Assembly (NCBI RefSeq): GCF_003478445.1
Contig: NZ_QUET01000040.1
Span: 1-23,717 of the forward strand
DNA length: 23,717 nt
Origin: Roseburia sp. AM59-24XD
GTDB lineage: Bacteria; Bacillota; Clostridia; Lachnospirales; Lachnospiraceae
Direction of reading: 5' to 3'
In this document: positions 1-6,360 of the stretch, piece by piece
Position numbering within the stretch: position 1 is the stretch's first letter
Layout of the letters: each line of letters starts with the position of its first letter
Translations under genes and position numbers: made by a program
The notes under the pieces: model-generated
What the model was told of the DNA's origin: nothing
What the model saw: the letters and a program-made list of their open reading frames with translations, nothing else
The model's database searches: none

Positions 1-1289
1 CGGCTTCGTATGGTGGCTATGAGCTTTTCAAACTTCGGTATCTGCCCGATATTTGCAAATTCGTCTAACAGACAGCGCACATGGACGGGCAGCCTGCCGC
101 CGTATTCATTATCTGCCTTGTCGCAAAGGAGATTGAAAAGCTGTGTGTAAAGGATTGATACCACAAAGTTAAAAGTATCGTCGGTGTCGCTGATAATGAC
201 AAACAGAGCGGTCTTACGGTCGCCTATGGTGTCAAGCTCCATTTCATCAGTTTCCATAAGGTCGCGCAGTTCCTTAATGTCAAAAGGGGAAAGCCGCGCA
301 CCGCAGGAAATGAGGATAGAGCTTCGTGTCTTTCCCGCAGATAACAGGAATTTCTTATACTGCCGGACGGCAAAGTGTTCCGGGTCTTTTTCCTCCAACC
401 GTTCAAACATAAGGTCAACGGGGGACTGAAATTCCGGGTCGTCCTCGCGGGCTTCCGACGCATTTATCATTTCAAGCAGCGTCGTGAAGTTCTTTTCTTC
501 CTCCGGGGCTTCGTACCAAATGTAGCCGATAAGGGCGCAGTAAAAGAGCCGTTCCGATTTTACCCAAAAATCCTCCCCGGCTTTTTCCCCGTCCCCTTTG
601 GTGTTGGCAATCAAGGTATTTACCAGTTTCAAAATGTCTTTTTCGCTGCGGAGATAGGCAAAGGGATTGTATTTCATGCTTTTTTTGAAGTTAATCGTGT
701 TCAGCACTTTTATCCGGTAGCCGCCCCGCTGTAAGAGCTTCCCGCACTCGACTAAAACCGTTCCTTTCGGGTCGGTTACAACGTAGCTGCTGTGCATTTG
801 CATTAAGTTGGGCTTCACGAAAAATCTCGTCTTTCCGCTGCCGCTTCCCCCGATAACAAGGATATTTTTATTCCTTGCATACTTCGGCTGCTTCGGGCGG
901 CTGTTCATGGTAAGCCGTTCCGTCTGCGTCAGCAGCACGTTATTCTGAAATACCGGGTCGGTGTAGGGCTTAATATCTTCGGCAGTCCCCCAACGGGCAG
1001 AGCCGTATTCGATACCTTTCCGGTATTTCTTCGCGTTCTTGCCTTTGAAGTACACCATAAGCCGGATAAGGACAGCCCCCGCAATACCGATAAGCAAATC
1101 CATAGGGGCAAAACTCGGAAGCGGGTTTGCAAAAGCCATAGAAAATCCCTCCCCAAGCGACAACACCTTGCCGGACAGGTCAGCCCCCGGCGAAAGGCGT
1201 ACCGCCTGCCCGACTTTATCAAAAAGATACACAAAGAACAGATAGGGAATGTTGGGAAGCAGCAGTTTTTTCCAGTTGATAGCGTTCAT
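1..1289 (-). CDS. virD4: VirD4/TraG-type conjugation coupling ATPase (C-terminus off window)
   Basis: Type IV coupling protein: an inner-membrane ATPase that brings the relaxase-DNA complex to the conjugation channel. Two hydrophobic segments lie near the N-terminus (about residues 9-23 and 62-79). A Walker A motif GGSGSGKT follows at about 147-154, then VVTDPKGT at about 170-177 and a Walker B-like LLDEFANIG near residue 412. These are hallmarks of the PcfC/VirD4 family. The frame is open from the ATG to base 1, so about 430 residues are seen and the rest lies outside. Its start overlaps the stop of the PcfB gene as ATGA, implying translational coupling. PcfB and PcfC act together in the pCF10 conjugation system, which supports the call. 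Confidence 0.93.
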   Translation of the reverse strand, partial: MNAINWKKLLLPNIPYLFFVYLFDKVGQAVRLSPGADLSGKVLSLGEGFSMAFANPLPSFAPMDLLIGIAGAVLIRLMVYFKGKNAKKYRKGIEYGSARWGTAEDIKPYTDPVFQNNVLLTQTERLTMNSRPKQPKYARNKNILVIGGSGSGKTRFFVKPNLMQMHSSYVVTDPKGTVLVECGKLLQRGGYRIKVLNTINFKKSMKYNPFAYLRSEKDILKLVNTLIANTKGDGEKAGEDFWVKSERLFYCALIGYIWYEAPEEEKNFTTLLEMINASEAREDDPEFQSPVDLMFERLEEKDPEHFAVRQYKKFLLSAGKTRSSILISCGARLSPFDIKELRDLMETDEMELDTIGDRKTALFVIISDTDDTFNFVVSILYTQLFNLLCDKADNEYGGRLPVHVRCLLDEFANIGQIPKFEKLIATIRS

Positions 1290-1768
1290 CTTGCAATCCC
1301 CCTGTCTTTGTTTTTTACTTTGTCCCGCTGTGTGTTCAGAGCCGCCGCCTTTTCTTTGAGGGAAACAATCAGCTTTCGGATAGGGGGCTTTTGTTCCTGC
1401 GTCAGTTTCTTTGCGGAAAACTCCTTGAAAGCTGCGGTCAGTGCGTCCGCGTCCCGTCCCTTGAAAAACACAAGATAGCGGGGCGGGGTTTCGGTGCTGT
1501 CTTTCTTTAGGGCAAAGTCAATCCCGTATTTTTTCGCCGTACTCTCAAAGGCTTTGATATTGTCCTTTGTGATTTCAATGTTGGAAACGCCCGCGTTCTG
1601 CTTCATAAGCTGCTTTAGGGTCTGCTTTCCATGCGGGATTTTCTGTCTGTCATGCTGCTTTTTCATCTGTGCAAGCAGGGCTTTCATAGCCTTTTGGAGC
1701 TGCTGCGCCGTCAGCTTCCCGGTCTTGATGTAAAGGGCTATGGTCTTTTCGTTGGTTTCCTCCTGCAA
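1286..1768 (-). CDS. PcfB family conjugation protein (DUF3801)
   Basis: A 160-residue, lysine-rich soluble protein of the PcfB/DUF3801 family, an accessory factor that works with the coupling protein at the cytoplasmic face of the conjugation channel. Recognisable family features are the early TGKLTAQQL segment and the central DNIKAFESTAKKYGIDFAL stretch, followed by the YLVFFKGRDADALT strand-helix motif and a basic C-terminus. The start codon is TTG, placed 7 bases after a strong AAAGGAGG ribosome site; no better ATG lies in frame. The stop overlaps the virD4 ATG by four bases. The immediate neighbourhood with virD4 is the usual arrangement for this family. Confidence 0.9.
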   Translation of the reverse strand: MQEETNEKTIALYIKTGKLTAQQLQKAMKALLAQMKKQHDRQKIPHGKQTLKQLMKQNAGVSNIEITKDNIKAFESTAKKYGIDFALKKDSTETPPRYLVFFKGRDADALTAAFKEFSAKKLTQEQKPPIRKLIVSLKEKAAALNTQRDKVKNKDRGIAR

Positions 1769-1799
1769 TGGGTGTCCTCCTTTCGTGTTCTATGGTGGT

Positions 1800-1829
1800 A
1801 TGCCCGCCGCCGGGAAGCGGGGCGGGCAT
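1800..1829 (-). other. GC-rich intercistronic hairpin between DUF5348 and pcfB
   Basis: The arms ATGCCCGCC (1800-1808) and GGCGGGCAT (1821-1829) are perfect inverted repeats of 9 bp around a 12-base loop. On the transcribed (minus) strand a T-run comes before the hairpin, not after it, so it does not look like a Rho-independent terminator. It could be an RNA-processing or stabilising element, or a DNA site of the element. Function is not known. Confidence 0.5.
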
Positions 1830-1861
1830 GAAAAAAGAGCGTCCGCTTTCACGCCGCCCTG

Positions 1862-2083
1862 TTAAATCCGTACCCGCAGCCCGGAAAGGTCTGCCGCCCG
1901 AATACCTACAAGATACCAGTTGTCCCCGTACTCCATACGGGTAGGCTTCCATTTGCCCCGCACAAAGACCTCCATGCAGTCGCCGCAATGCAAACCCCCG
2001 TAATAGTCGTTTACGTCAAAGCGAATGTCGTAGCGGTCAGCGGTTTCATCAAAAATCAAAGCTCCTGTTCTCTGTGTCATCAT
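1862..2083 (-). CDS. DUF5348 family small protein
   Basis: A 73-residue protein of the DUF5348 type, common in Clostridia conjugative elements between the replication-type gene and pcfB. It looks like a compact beta-rich fold: an early GALIFDETADRYDIRFDV segment, then GGLHCGDCMEVFV and a WYLVGIR strand. The start is ATG after AAAGGAGG with a 5-base gap; a second ATG follows directly. It lies 21 bases downstream of the DUF6017 gene stop, so it is probably in one transcript with it. No biochemical role is established that I know of. Confidence 0.8.
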   Translation of the reverse strand: MMTQRTGALIFDETADRYDIRFDVNDYYGGLHCGDCMEVFVRGKWKPTRMEYGDNWYLVGIRAADLSGLRVRI

Positions 2084-2104
2084 AAAATCCTCCTTTAGAT
2101 TGGT

Positions 2105-3073
2105 TTACAGGCTTTCGCCCTCGTTGCAGGTGTAATCGGGTATGCCCTTGCTTCTTGCCGACTGGATAGTGCGCCCGCCGTACATATCGTGAGATACAAG
2201 GGACGTGTAATAGCTGCCAATCGTAGACGGGGCATTGAAAAGGGCAGCTTTCATGTACTGCTTGATGTTGCGGATTTTGGTGGTGTTTTCCTGCATACAG
2301 TCCAGTACAAAGCGGATATGTTCGCTGTTCAGTTTCATAAATTTTGCTTTTACAAGCTCTGCCGGGTGGTCGTCCCCGGCGATACGGATTGTTCTTCGTT
2401 TGGTGCAGACGGTTTCAAGAATAAGGGCAAGGATTTCCTCTATCCTGTCCCGGTCAAGGTATCTGTCCTGTATCAGATAGTCGTACTCGATATTGTCCTT
2501 GATGATTTCCTCATACACGCGATATGCGTCTGTCGTTTCCTTTCGCTTCCGTTCCGGCGGCTGTGCCGCGTCCTCTAAGGGAAAGGGATTTAGGGAATGG
2601 AAAGGAATGGAATGGGTACTTAATATATCTGTATTTAATTTTTCTTTTGTTGGTAAGTTAGTCTTTAATAGTTCTTTATTTAATTGCGTTGGATTTTCCA
2701 ACGTAGGTTTTTCCAACATAGGCTTTTCCAATGTTGGATTATCCAATGTTGGTTTTTCCAATGTAGGTAAATCCAACTTAGGCGGCTGCTCATAGATAAC
2801 ATACGTTGTACCGCGTAAGCATCCTTTCTCATCACGTTCCCTTGAACGCTGTATATATCCGGCATTTTCCAGTTCCCGTACTGCTTCCCGGATAGCGTCA
2901 ATCTTTTCCCGGTTGATAAGGGACAGTCCTGCAAGGGTGTAGTCCCAATCTTCGGGAAGTGAGAGCATTTGCGACAACAAGCCCTTTGCCTTTAAGGAAA
3001 GCTCCTTGTTGCGTAAATGGTGGTTGCTCATAACGGTATAACCTTTGTTCTTTTCCACGCGGAAAACTGCCAT
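2105..3073 (-). CDS. HTH/DUF6017 replication-initiator-like protein of the ICE
   Basis: A 322-residue protein beginning MAVFRVEKNKGYTVMSNHHL. The N-terminal ~100 residues form a winged-helix domain of the Rep/DnaD-like type found at the head of Clostridia conjugative elements: a LSLKAKGLLSQMLSLPEDW helix, then an AIREAVRELENAGYI recognition region. A low-complexity linker of five-residue repeats follows (about residues 97-125), then a C-terminal alpha-helical DUF6017-like domain. I chose the ATG at 3073 because AAAAGGAG lies 10 bases upstream; the longer frame lacks a ribosome site. Family context suggests a role in replication of the excised element; this is inference. The repeat block inside the gene resembles an origin (see the repeat entry). 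Confidence 0.8.
   Translation of the reverse strand: MAVFRVEKNKGYTVMSNHHLRNKELSLKAKGLLSQMLSLPEDWDYTLAGLSLINREKIDAIREAVRELENAGYIQRSRERDEKGCLRGTTYVIYEQPPKLDLPTLEKPTLDNPTLEKPMLEKPTLENPTQLNKELLKTNLPTKEKLNTDILSTHSIPFHSLNPFPLEDAAQPPERKRKETTDAYRVYEEIIKDNIEYDYLIQDRYLDRDRIEEILALILETVCTKRRTIRIAGDDHPAELVKAKFMKLNSEHIRFVLDCMQENTTKIRNIKQYMKAALFNAPSTIGSYYTSLVSHDMYGGRTIQSARSKGIPDYTCNEGESL
2697..2786. repeat. Six tandem 15-bp iteron-like repeats inside the replication gene
   Basis: Six head-to-tail 15-bp units start at 2697, 2712, 2727, 2742, 2757 and 2772. The consensus is TCCAAYRTWGGNTTT, and a degenerate partial unit precedes them at about 2682-2696. Most units contain a CCAA-N2-TTGG or CCAA-N2-TAGG core, so each is itself near-palindromic. 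In the protein they encode a five-residue repeat of the form (E/D)(K/N)P(T/M)L. The block lies between the DNA-binding and C-terminal domains, the position where RepA_N plasmids keep their origin iterons. Confidence 0.85.
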
Positions 3074-3101
3074 AGCTTCGTCACTCCTTTTCGTTGGATT
3101 T

Positions 3102-3213
3102 GTTACGCAGTAGAAACGCGGTTTTGAGGGAAAAGGTATCAACCCTTGTCTTTCTCATTTCCACGCTCTAAGAGCCGCATAAATCAAGGCTTTGTTTGCC
3201 CTTACTGCGTAAC
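3102..3213 (-). repeat. 11-bp inverted repeat in the leader of the replication gene
   Basis: GTTACGCAGTA at 3102-3112 and its exact reverse complement TACTGCGTAAC at 3203-3213 flank about 90 bases. They sit between the leader terminator and the ribosome site of the replication-type gene. In RNA they could form a long-range stem; in DNA they could be a protein site. The gap 3074-3552 otherwise holds no convincing gene. It contains this repeat, a terminator, the direct repeats of the element end and the tRNA terminator. Confidence 0.55.
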
Positions 3214-3223
3214 ACGAGGGCAT

Positions 3224-3272
3224 AAAAAAAGCAGCGTTCCTGTTCTCCTGTGTAGGAGTGAGAAACGCCGCC
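3224..3272 (-). terminator. Rho-independent terminator or attenuator ahead of the ICE replication gene
   Basis: On the minus strand an imperfect hairpin is followed by TTTTTTT. The outer stem is GCGTT/AACGC, the inner stem CTCCT/AGGAG, and the loop GTGT. It sits about 150 bases upstream of the first gene of the element, so it either insulates the element from outside transcription or acts as an attenuator in the leader. Confidence 0.7.
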
Positions 3273-3385
3273 TTATAGGTGGTGCTTATTTTATTTTTTC
3301 TTTTCGACGTGCCGCGTAAGGTGGTGCAGCGGTCTATCCGGCAGTCTGCAGGTGCTTTTTGCATATCAAGGCTCAATTCGTTAAA

Positions 3386-3405
3386 AGTAGTAAATGAGTA
3401 GTAAA
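3386..3405. repeat. Paired AGTAGTAAA direct repeats, candidate integrase arm sites (DR2-like)
   Basis: AGTAGTAAA occurs at 3386-3394 and again at 3397-3405, an 11-bp period of about one helical turn. From memory, this matches the core of the Tn916 integrase N-terminal-domain DR2 site (of the form GAGTAGTAAATT). Such arm sites lie roughly 100-150 bp inside the ends of Tn916-family elements, which fits an element end just before the tRNA-Thr terminator. Confidence 0.6.
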
Positions 3406-3513
3406 ATCAATCTGCAAACCTGCGAATATGCCTGCAAATCAAGCATTTTTCAAGACAATCAACTAATTTATAATAAAAAAGAACAAAACCTCAGAAGTTT
3501 CCTATAATGTAAG

Positions 3514-3540
3514 AAAAAACGCTGTGCAAATGCACAGCGC
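3514..3540 (-). terminator. Terminator of the tRNA-Thr transcript
   Basis: Minus strand: a perfect CGCTGTGC/GCACAGCG stem with a four-base loop, followed by TTTTTTC. It lies a dozen bases after the tRNA 3' end and marks the chromosomal side of the element boundary. Confidence 0.9.
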
Positions 3541-3552
3541 CCCGTATGTTAA

Positions 3553-3624
3553 GCTGATAACGGGAATCGAACCCGTGACCTCCGCCTTACCAAGGCGACG
3601 CTCTACCGACTGAGCCATATCAGC
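3553..3624 (-). tRNA. tRNA-Thr (anticodon GGT)
   Basis: The minus strand folds as a full 72-base cloverleaf: acceptor GCTGATA/TATCAGC, D-arm GCTC/GAGC, anticodon stem TCGCC/GGCGG around loop TTGGTAA, and T-arm ACGGG/CCCGT with TTCGAAT. The anticodon is GGT, reading ACC threonine codons. CCA is not encoded. A promoter lies just upstream and a terminator just downstream, so it is a single-gene unit. The adjacent conjugative element ends about 100 bases beyond its 3' end and leaves the tRNA intact. Confidence 0.97.
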
Positions 3625-3638
3625 AATCAACATGCGAT

Positions 3639-3667
3639 ATTATATAATACTTTCACCCAAAATGCAA
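3639..3667 (-). promoter_or_regulatory. Promoter of the tRNA-Thr gene
   Basis: Minus strand TTGCAT, 17-base spacer, TATAAT. The -10 ends 15 bases before the mature tRNA 5' end. Confidence 0.8.
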
Positions 3668-3675
3668 GCATTTTT

Positions 3676-4617
3676 TTATTCTTCTTCCATAAATTTCAGG
3701 TACAGTTTCCGCAGGATAAACGCTGCCAGCAGCACCGCCACAACAACGACTCCGCCCACGATGTACTTCTTGTAGTCCTTCTTCTCGGTAAATGCAGTCA
3801 ATGGCGAATCAACGATCTTCTTATCCGACTCTGATTCCACATACTCCTTCCCCAGATCCTTTTTGATGTACTTGATCGCCTTTTTCTTTATCTTACCCTT
3901 TTTCATGACTGCAAGATTCTCCATAATGACCTTCTTTTTCTGATCATAGGAAAGCTTTTTAAAGCTTTGATCCCGATCCTGTGCCACCATGTCATCATCC
4001 GTCGCCAGCCACTCCCCGGTATTGCGACTGTCGCGGAGCGTCTCCTTCCCCTCCGCCGTCTCGCCATACACATACTCCCTGTTCCGATAGAAGATCATGT
4101 CCGCAGGCGTCTTGCTGTTAATCTGCAGAAAATGGTCGGATTCATCATAGCTGAAGTATATCTTTCCGCTATAATCGTCCAGCTGCAGACGGAATTTGCA
4201 GAAATCCTTTCCGTTGCGGGTAACAAGGAAATAATACTCAGATACGCCTTTCTGTGAATACCAGGTATTATAAATGTAAAACGGCCGGCAGATCCGAAGC
4301 ACGTCATCATCCTTCACCTTCTTCATCAGTTCACCAAGCTTATTATCTTCCTTGGAAACCTTCTTGGTGTAACTGACATAATCGTCCTCGCGGAGCTGTG
4401 CATATTTATTATATTTCTTTACCGCCTTATCCACATGCTTCCGAAATAGCGGCTTCACATTCTTCAAAATGTAGGACGGCATCTCCTTCCCATAAATACC
4501 ATTAAAATCTGTCTCAAGCGTGTACGCTTCTGCCTGCTTTGCCCCGGCAGCAATGCTTCCGAATACCGCCAAAATCCCCATGCATAAAAGTAATGCTGAC
4601 TTTTTGATTCTCCCCAT
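3676..4617 (-). CDS. Secreted protein with a single C-terminal membrane anchor, unknown function
   Basis: A 313-residue protein. The N-terminus is a signal peptide (basic MGRIKKSA, hydrophobic core, likely cleavage after AKQAEA). A lysine- and aspartate-rich extracytoplasmic region of about 250 residues follows. Near the C-terminus a hydrophobic helix (YIVGGVVVVAVLLAAFIL) is followed by a short charged tail, giving a type I membrane topology. No LPXTG sorting signal and no known catalytic motif are seen. The ATG at 4617 is preferred because AGAGGGGG lies about 6 bases upstream; two in-frame ATGs farther upstream have poorer sites. It is transcribed divergently from the lipoprotein/DUF2975/HTH operon and probably shares its operators. 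Confidence 0.8.
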   Translation of the reverse strand: MGRIKKSALLLCMGILAVFGSIAAGAKQAEAYTLETDFNGIYGKEMPSYILKNVKPLFRKHVDKAVKKYNKYAQLREDDYVSYTKKVSKEDNKLGELMKKVKDDDVLRICRPFYIYNTWYSQKGVSEYYFLVTRNGKDFCKFRLQLDDYSGKIYFSYDESDHFLQINSKTPADMIFYRNREYVYGETAEGKETLRDSRNTGEWLATDDDMVAQDRDQSFKKLSYDQKKKVIMENLAVMKKGKIKKKAIKYIKKDLGKEYVESESDKKIVDSPLTAFTEKKDYKKYIVGGVVVVAVLLAAFILRKLYLKFMEEE

Positions 4618-4691
4618 AGTCATCCCCCTCTCTTTTCCTAAATATACCATGGGGATTTATCTGTTTTCTACCCTATTTATTTAAGTTATTT

Positions 4692-4720
4692 TCTATAATT
4701 ATTACTTTATCGTATTACAA
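4692..4720 (-). promoter_or_regulatory. Leftward promoter of the anchored secreted protein
   Basis: Minus strand TTGTAA (4715-4720), 17-base spacer, TATAGA (4692-4697). The -35 hexamer lies inside the upper palindrome at 4706-4724, so a protein bound there would block this promoter. Confidence 0.55.
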
Positions 4721-4724
4721 TAAA
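4706..4724. promoter_or_regulatory. Upper 19-bp palindromic operator
   Basis: TTTATCGTA-T-TACAATAAA: two 9-base arms around one central base, with a single mismatch. It overlaps the -35 of the leftward promoter and ends 6 bases before the -35 of the rightward promoter. Confidence 0.7.
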
Positions 4725-4730
4725 TTTTTG

Positions 4731-4759
4731 TTGACATTTTTATCAATCAATGTTATAAC
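4731..4759 (+). promoter_or_regulatory. Rightward promoter of the lipoprotein-DUF2975-HTH operon
   Basis: TTGACA (4731-4736), 17-base spacer, TATAAC (4754-4759): a near-consensus vegetative promoter. The predicted transcript start, about 4766, falls inside the lower palindrome. Confidence 0.8.
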
Positions 4760-4762
4760 AGT

Positions 4763-4781
4763 TTTATCGTAATACGATAAA
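4763..4781. promoter_or_regulatory. Lower 19-bp palindromic operator
   Basis: TTTATCGTA-A-TACGATAAA is a perfect 9+1+9 inverted repeat directly after the -10, over the transcription start. It has the same sequence class as the palindrome 57 bp upstream, so one dimeric repressor probably binds both. Confidence 0.8.
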
Positions 4782-4808
4782 TCATTATGTGCTTATTCAA
4801 TTTGGCCA

Positions 4809-5372
4809 ATGAACGCACAACTGGGGGAGATAACGATTCAACAATCAAATATATTTAAAAACTCAGGCAGCCTGAAGCTTTCTGCATTCATCGTCGTTCT
4901 GGCATTGTTGATGATCGGCTGCATGTTCCGGAGCAGAAACAGTAATATTCATTCTCACTTTCCGCCCGGAAAGAATGCACTGTGTTTCCAGGATACCGGA
5001 CAGTATCCTGACATTGTCAGCTATGATTACAAGGGACGCGTCTATGTTCCATACGGAAGAAGAAAAACAGGCTGTGGGAAACCATGCGTTGGCGAGATCG
5101 AACAGTGTATTGGTTATGCTGAAAACTCTGACGTGTCATCCGGGAAACAAATAAAAGAAACAGACAATGTGGATAGCGGTGTGTATCTTTATACATTAAA
5201 AGGGGACGATGCTCACTGCTATCTACTGGAATATATGGAGACCGGGCTGATGGATGAACCAACCTATTTAAGAGCTGTTGATACGAAAAAGCAGGACTTG
5301 AAACAGCTCGATCCAACAGAATATATAGAGCCCGACGATGCATATGAAACAGCAGGAATCTGGAAACATTAA
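4809..5372 (+). CDS. Membrane-anchored or lipoprotein-like extracytoplasmic protein
   Basis: Up to 187 residues. A hydrophobic segment near residues 22-40 (LKLSAFIVVLALLMIGC) ends in a lipobox-like M-I-G-C, so the protein is probably a lipoprotein or an N-terminally anchored exported protein. The rest (about 150 residues) is hydrophilic with four further cysteines, among them a CGKPC pair; I recognise no family. The start is uncertain. The ATG at 4809 has no ribosome site, while a good GGGGGAG lies downstream and points at a non-standard ATT near 4836. It is the first gene of the operon with DUF2975 and the HTH gene, directly under the palindrome-controlled promoter. Confidence 0.65.
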   Translation: MNAQLGEITIQQSNIFKNSGSLKLSAFIVVLALLMIGCMFRSRNSNIHSHFPPGKNALCFQDTGQYPDIVSYDYKGRVYVPYGRRKTGCGKPCVGEIEQCIGYAENSDVSSGKQIKETDNVDSGVYLYTLKGDDAHCYLLEYMETGLMDEPTYLRAVDTKKQDLKQLDPTEYIEPDDAYETAGIWKH

Positions 5373-5409
5373 AATATTATAATTCATGACAGGAAAGGAT
5401 TTGATCAAT

Positions 5410-5889
5410 ATGGAACAGAAAACATTGGCAAGATGGCTTAAAATAATCATTATCGGCACAAGCTTGTGCGGCATAGTAGTCGGCGCATTTCTTCTGCCGG
5501 AAATCGGAAAAGAAATAACAGCTGCACACAGGGAATTTTCTTCCTGGCTGATTCCATGGCTTATATTTCTGTGGCTGACTCTGATTCCCTGCTATGCTGC
5601 ACTGGTGATCAGCTGGCAGATTGCTGACCGAATCGGCAGGAACCGCTCCTTTACCATTGAAAATGCCGTAGGGCTTGGCCGGATTTCAAAGCTGGCAGTC
5701 GCTGATACCGCTTTCTTTTTCATCGGAAATATAGTATTGTGGTTATGCGGCTGGAATCATCCGGGTATTGTACTCGGGTCGTTGCTAATCTGCTTTGTTG
5801 GAATTGTAATCGCTGTAGCGATGGCAGTATTGTCACATCACACAAGGAAAGCCGCCGCACTGCAGGAAGAAAATGATCTGACGATCTGA
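5410..5889 (+). CDS. DUF2975 family integral membrane protein
   Basis: A 159-residue protein with four predicted transmembrane helices: about residues 10-28, 42-66, 98-116 and 122-142. Between helices 2 and 3 is the family-typical cytoplasmic stretch DRIGRNRSFTIENAVGLGRI. DUF2975 proteins usually sit next to a small YozG-like HTH regulator, as here. The ATG at 5410 follows an AAAGGA site; an earlier in-frame ATG at 5386 lacks one. It lies 28 bases before the HTH gene. The family has no established biochemical role; pairing with the regulator suggests it senses or modulates that regulator. Confidence 0.85.
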   Translation: MEQKTLARWLKIIIIGTSLCGIVVGAFLLPEIGKEITAAHREFSSWLIPWLIFLWLTLIPCYAALVISWQIADRIGRNRSFTIENAVGLGRISKLAVADTAFFFIGNIVLWLCGWNHPGIVLGSLLICFVGIVIAVAMAVLSHHTRKAAALQEENDLTI

Positions 5890-5917
5890 TCACTACTATG
5901 AAAGGACACACGTTATT

Positions 5918-6142
5918 ATGGAAGAATTATTACCGGGAAAGATTATATTTAATATTGATGTGATGCTGGCAAAACGTAAAATGAGTGTCACAGAATTAGC
6001 AGATAAAGTGGGGATCACGATCGCCAATATGTCCATCTTAAAAAACGGAAAAGCCAAAGCGATAAAGGTATCAACCCTGATCAAGATCTGCCATGCGCTG
6101 GACTGCCAGCCCGGCGATATATTGGCATACCAAGAAGAGTAA
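5918..6142 (+). CDS. YozG-like Cro/CI family HTH regulator
   Basis: A 74-residue single-domain DNA-binding protein. The HTH covers about residues 20-50 (MSVTELADKVGITIANMSIL, then KNGKAKAIKVSTL). The C-terminal ICHALDCQPGDIL is the signature end of this compact Xre subfamily. An AAAGGA site lies about 11 bases upstream of the ATG. It is the third gene of the operon after the DUF2975 gene, a recurrent pair in Firmicutes. It is the only nearby regulator that could act on the paired palindromes at 4706 and 4763, but that link is inference. Confidence 0.9.
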   Translation: MEELLPGKIIFNIDVMLAKRKMSVTELADKVGITIANMSILKNGKAKAIKVSTLIKICHALDCQPGDILAYQEE

Positions 6143-6302
6143 TTTGATTTAATTTCATAGCATTACTTTATACATATATTGTATTCTCACTCCTTGCTTT
6201 GTACCCATGCTATTTTGTTGCGTGGGATTCATTGCATAAATTCTTTACATTATTCCAACTTAACACCGAATTGTTTAGCAATCAATTTTCATTTTCCATA
6301 TA

Positions 6303-6336
6303 AAAAAGATGCCGCACGATTGTGCGGCACCCCTTT
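6303..6336 (-). terminator. Terminator of the cellulase gene (possibly bidirectional)
   Basis: A GCCGCAC/GTGCGGC stem with a four-base loop, followed on the minus strand by a T-run. A weaker T-rich tail on the plus side may also stop the HTH operon. Confidence 0.85.
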
Positions 6337-6360
6337 TATATGGTTATCCGATATATTCCA

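Larger units (their letters stand above)
1..3480. mobile_element. End of an integrative conjugative element (right boundary approximate)
   Basis: Four leftward genes form the classic Firmicutes conjugation order: replication-type HTH protein, DUF5348, PcfB, VirD4 coupling protein. The element continues beyond base 1. Its outer end must lie between the paired direct repeats at 3386-3405 and the tRNA-Thr terminator at 3514-3540. An AT-rich stretch at about 3465-3490 is the kind of target Tn916/Tn1549-type tyrosine recombinases use. The coding DNA is richer in G+C than the chromosome to its right. No integrase or excisionase is visible here, so the exact terminus is inferred. Confidence 0.75.

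Noticed and set aside
375..734. A 119-codon plus-strand frame
   Set aside because: It is antisense to the well-supported virD4 gene; no ribosome site and a composition that mirrors the real frame.
1650..1988. A 112-codon minus-strand frame between DUF5348 and pcfB
   Set aside because: It overlaps both supported genes in another phase and its protein looks like out-of-frame translation.
3155..3376. A 73-codon minus-strand frame upstream of the replication gene
   Set aside because: It runs straight through the terminator hairpin at 3224-3272, has no ribosome site and no family resemblance.
3553..3624. tRNA-Thr as the disrupted attachment site of the conjugative element
   Set aside because: The tRNA, its promoter and its terminator are intact and no copy of its 3' end is seen at the element side in this window.
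3676..3780. Sortase signal at the end of the anchored secreted protein
   Set aside because: There is a hydrophobic helix and charged tail but no LPXTG-like motif before it.
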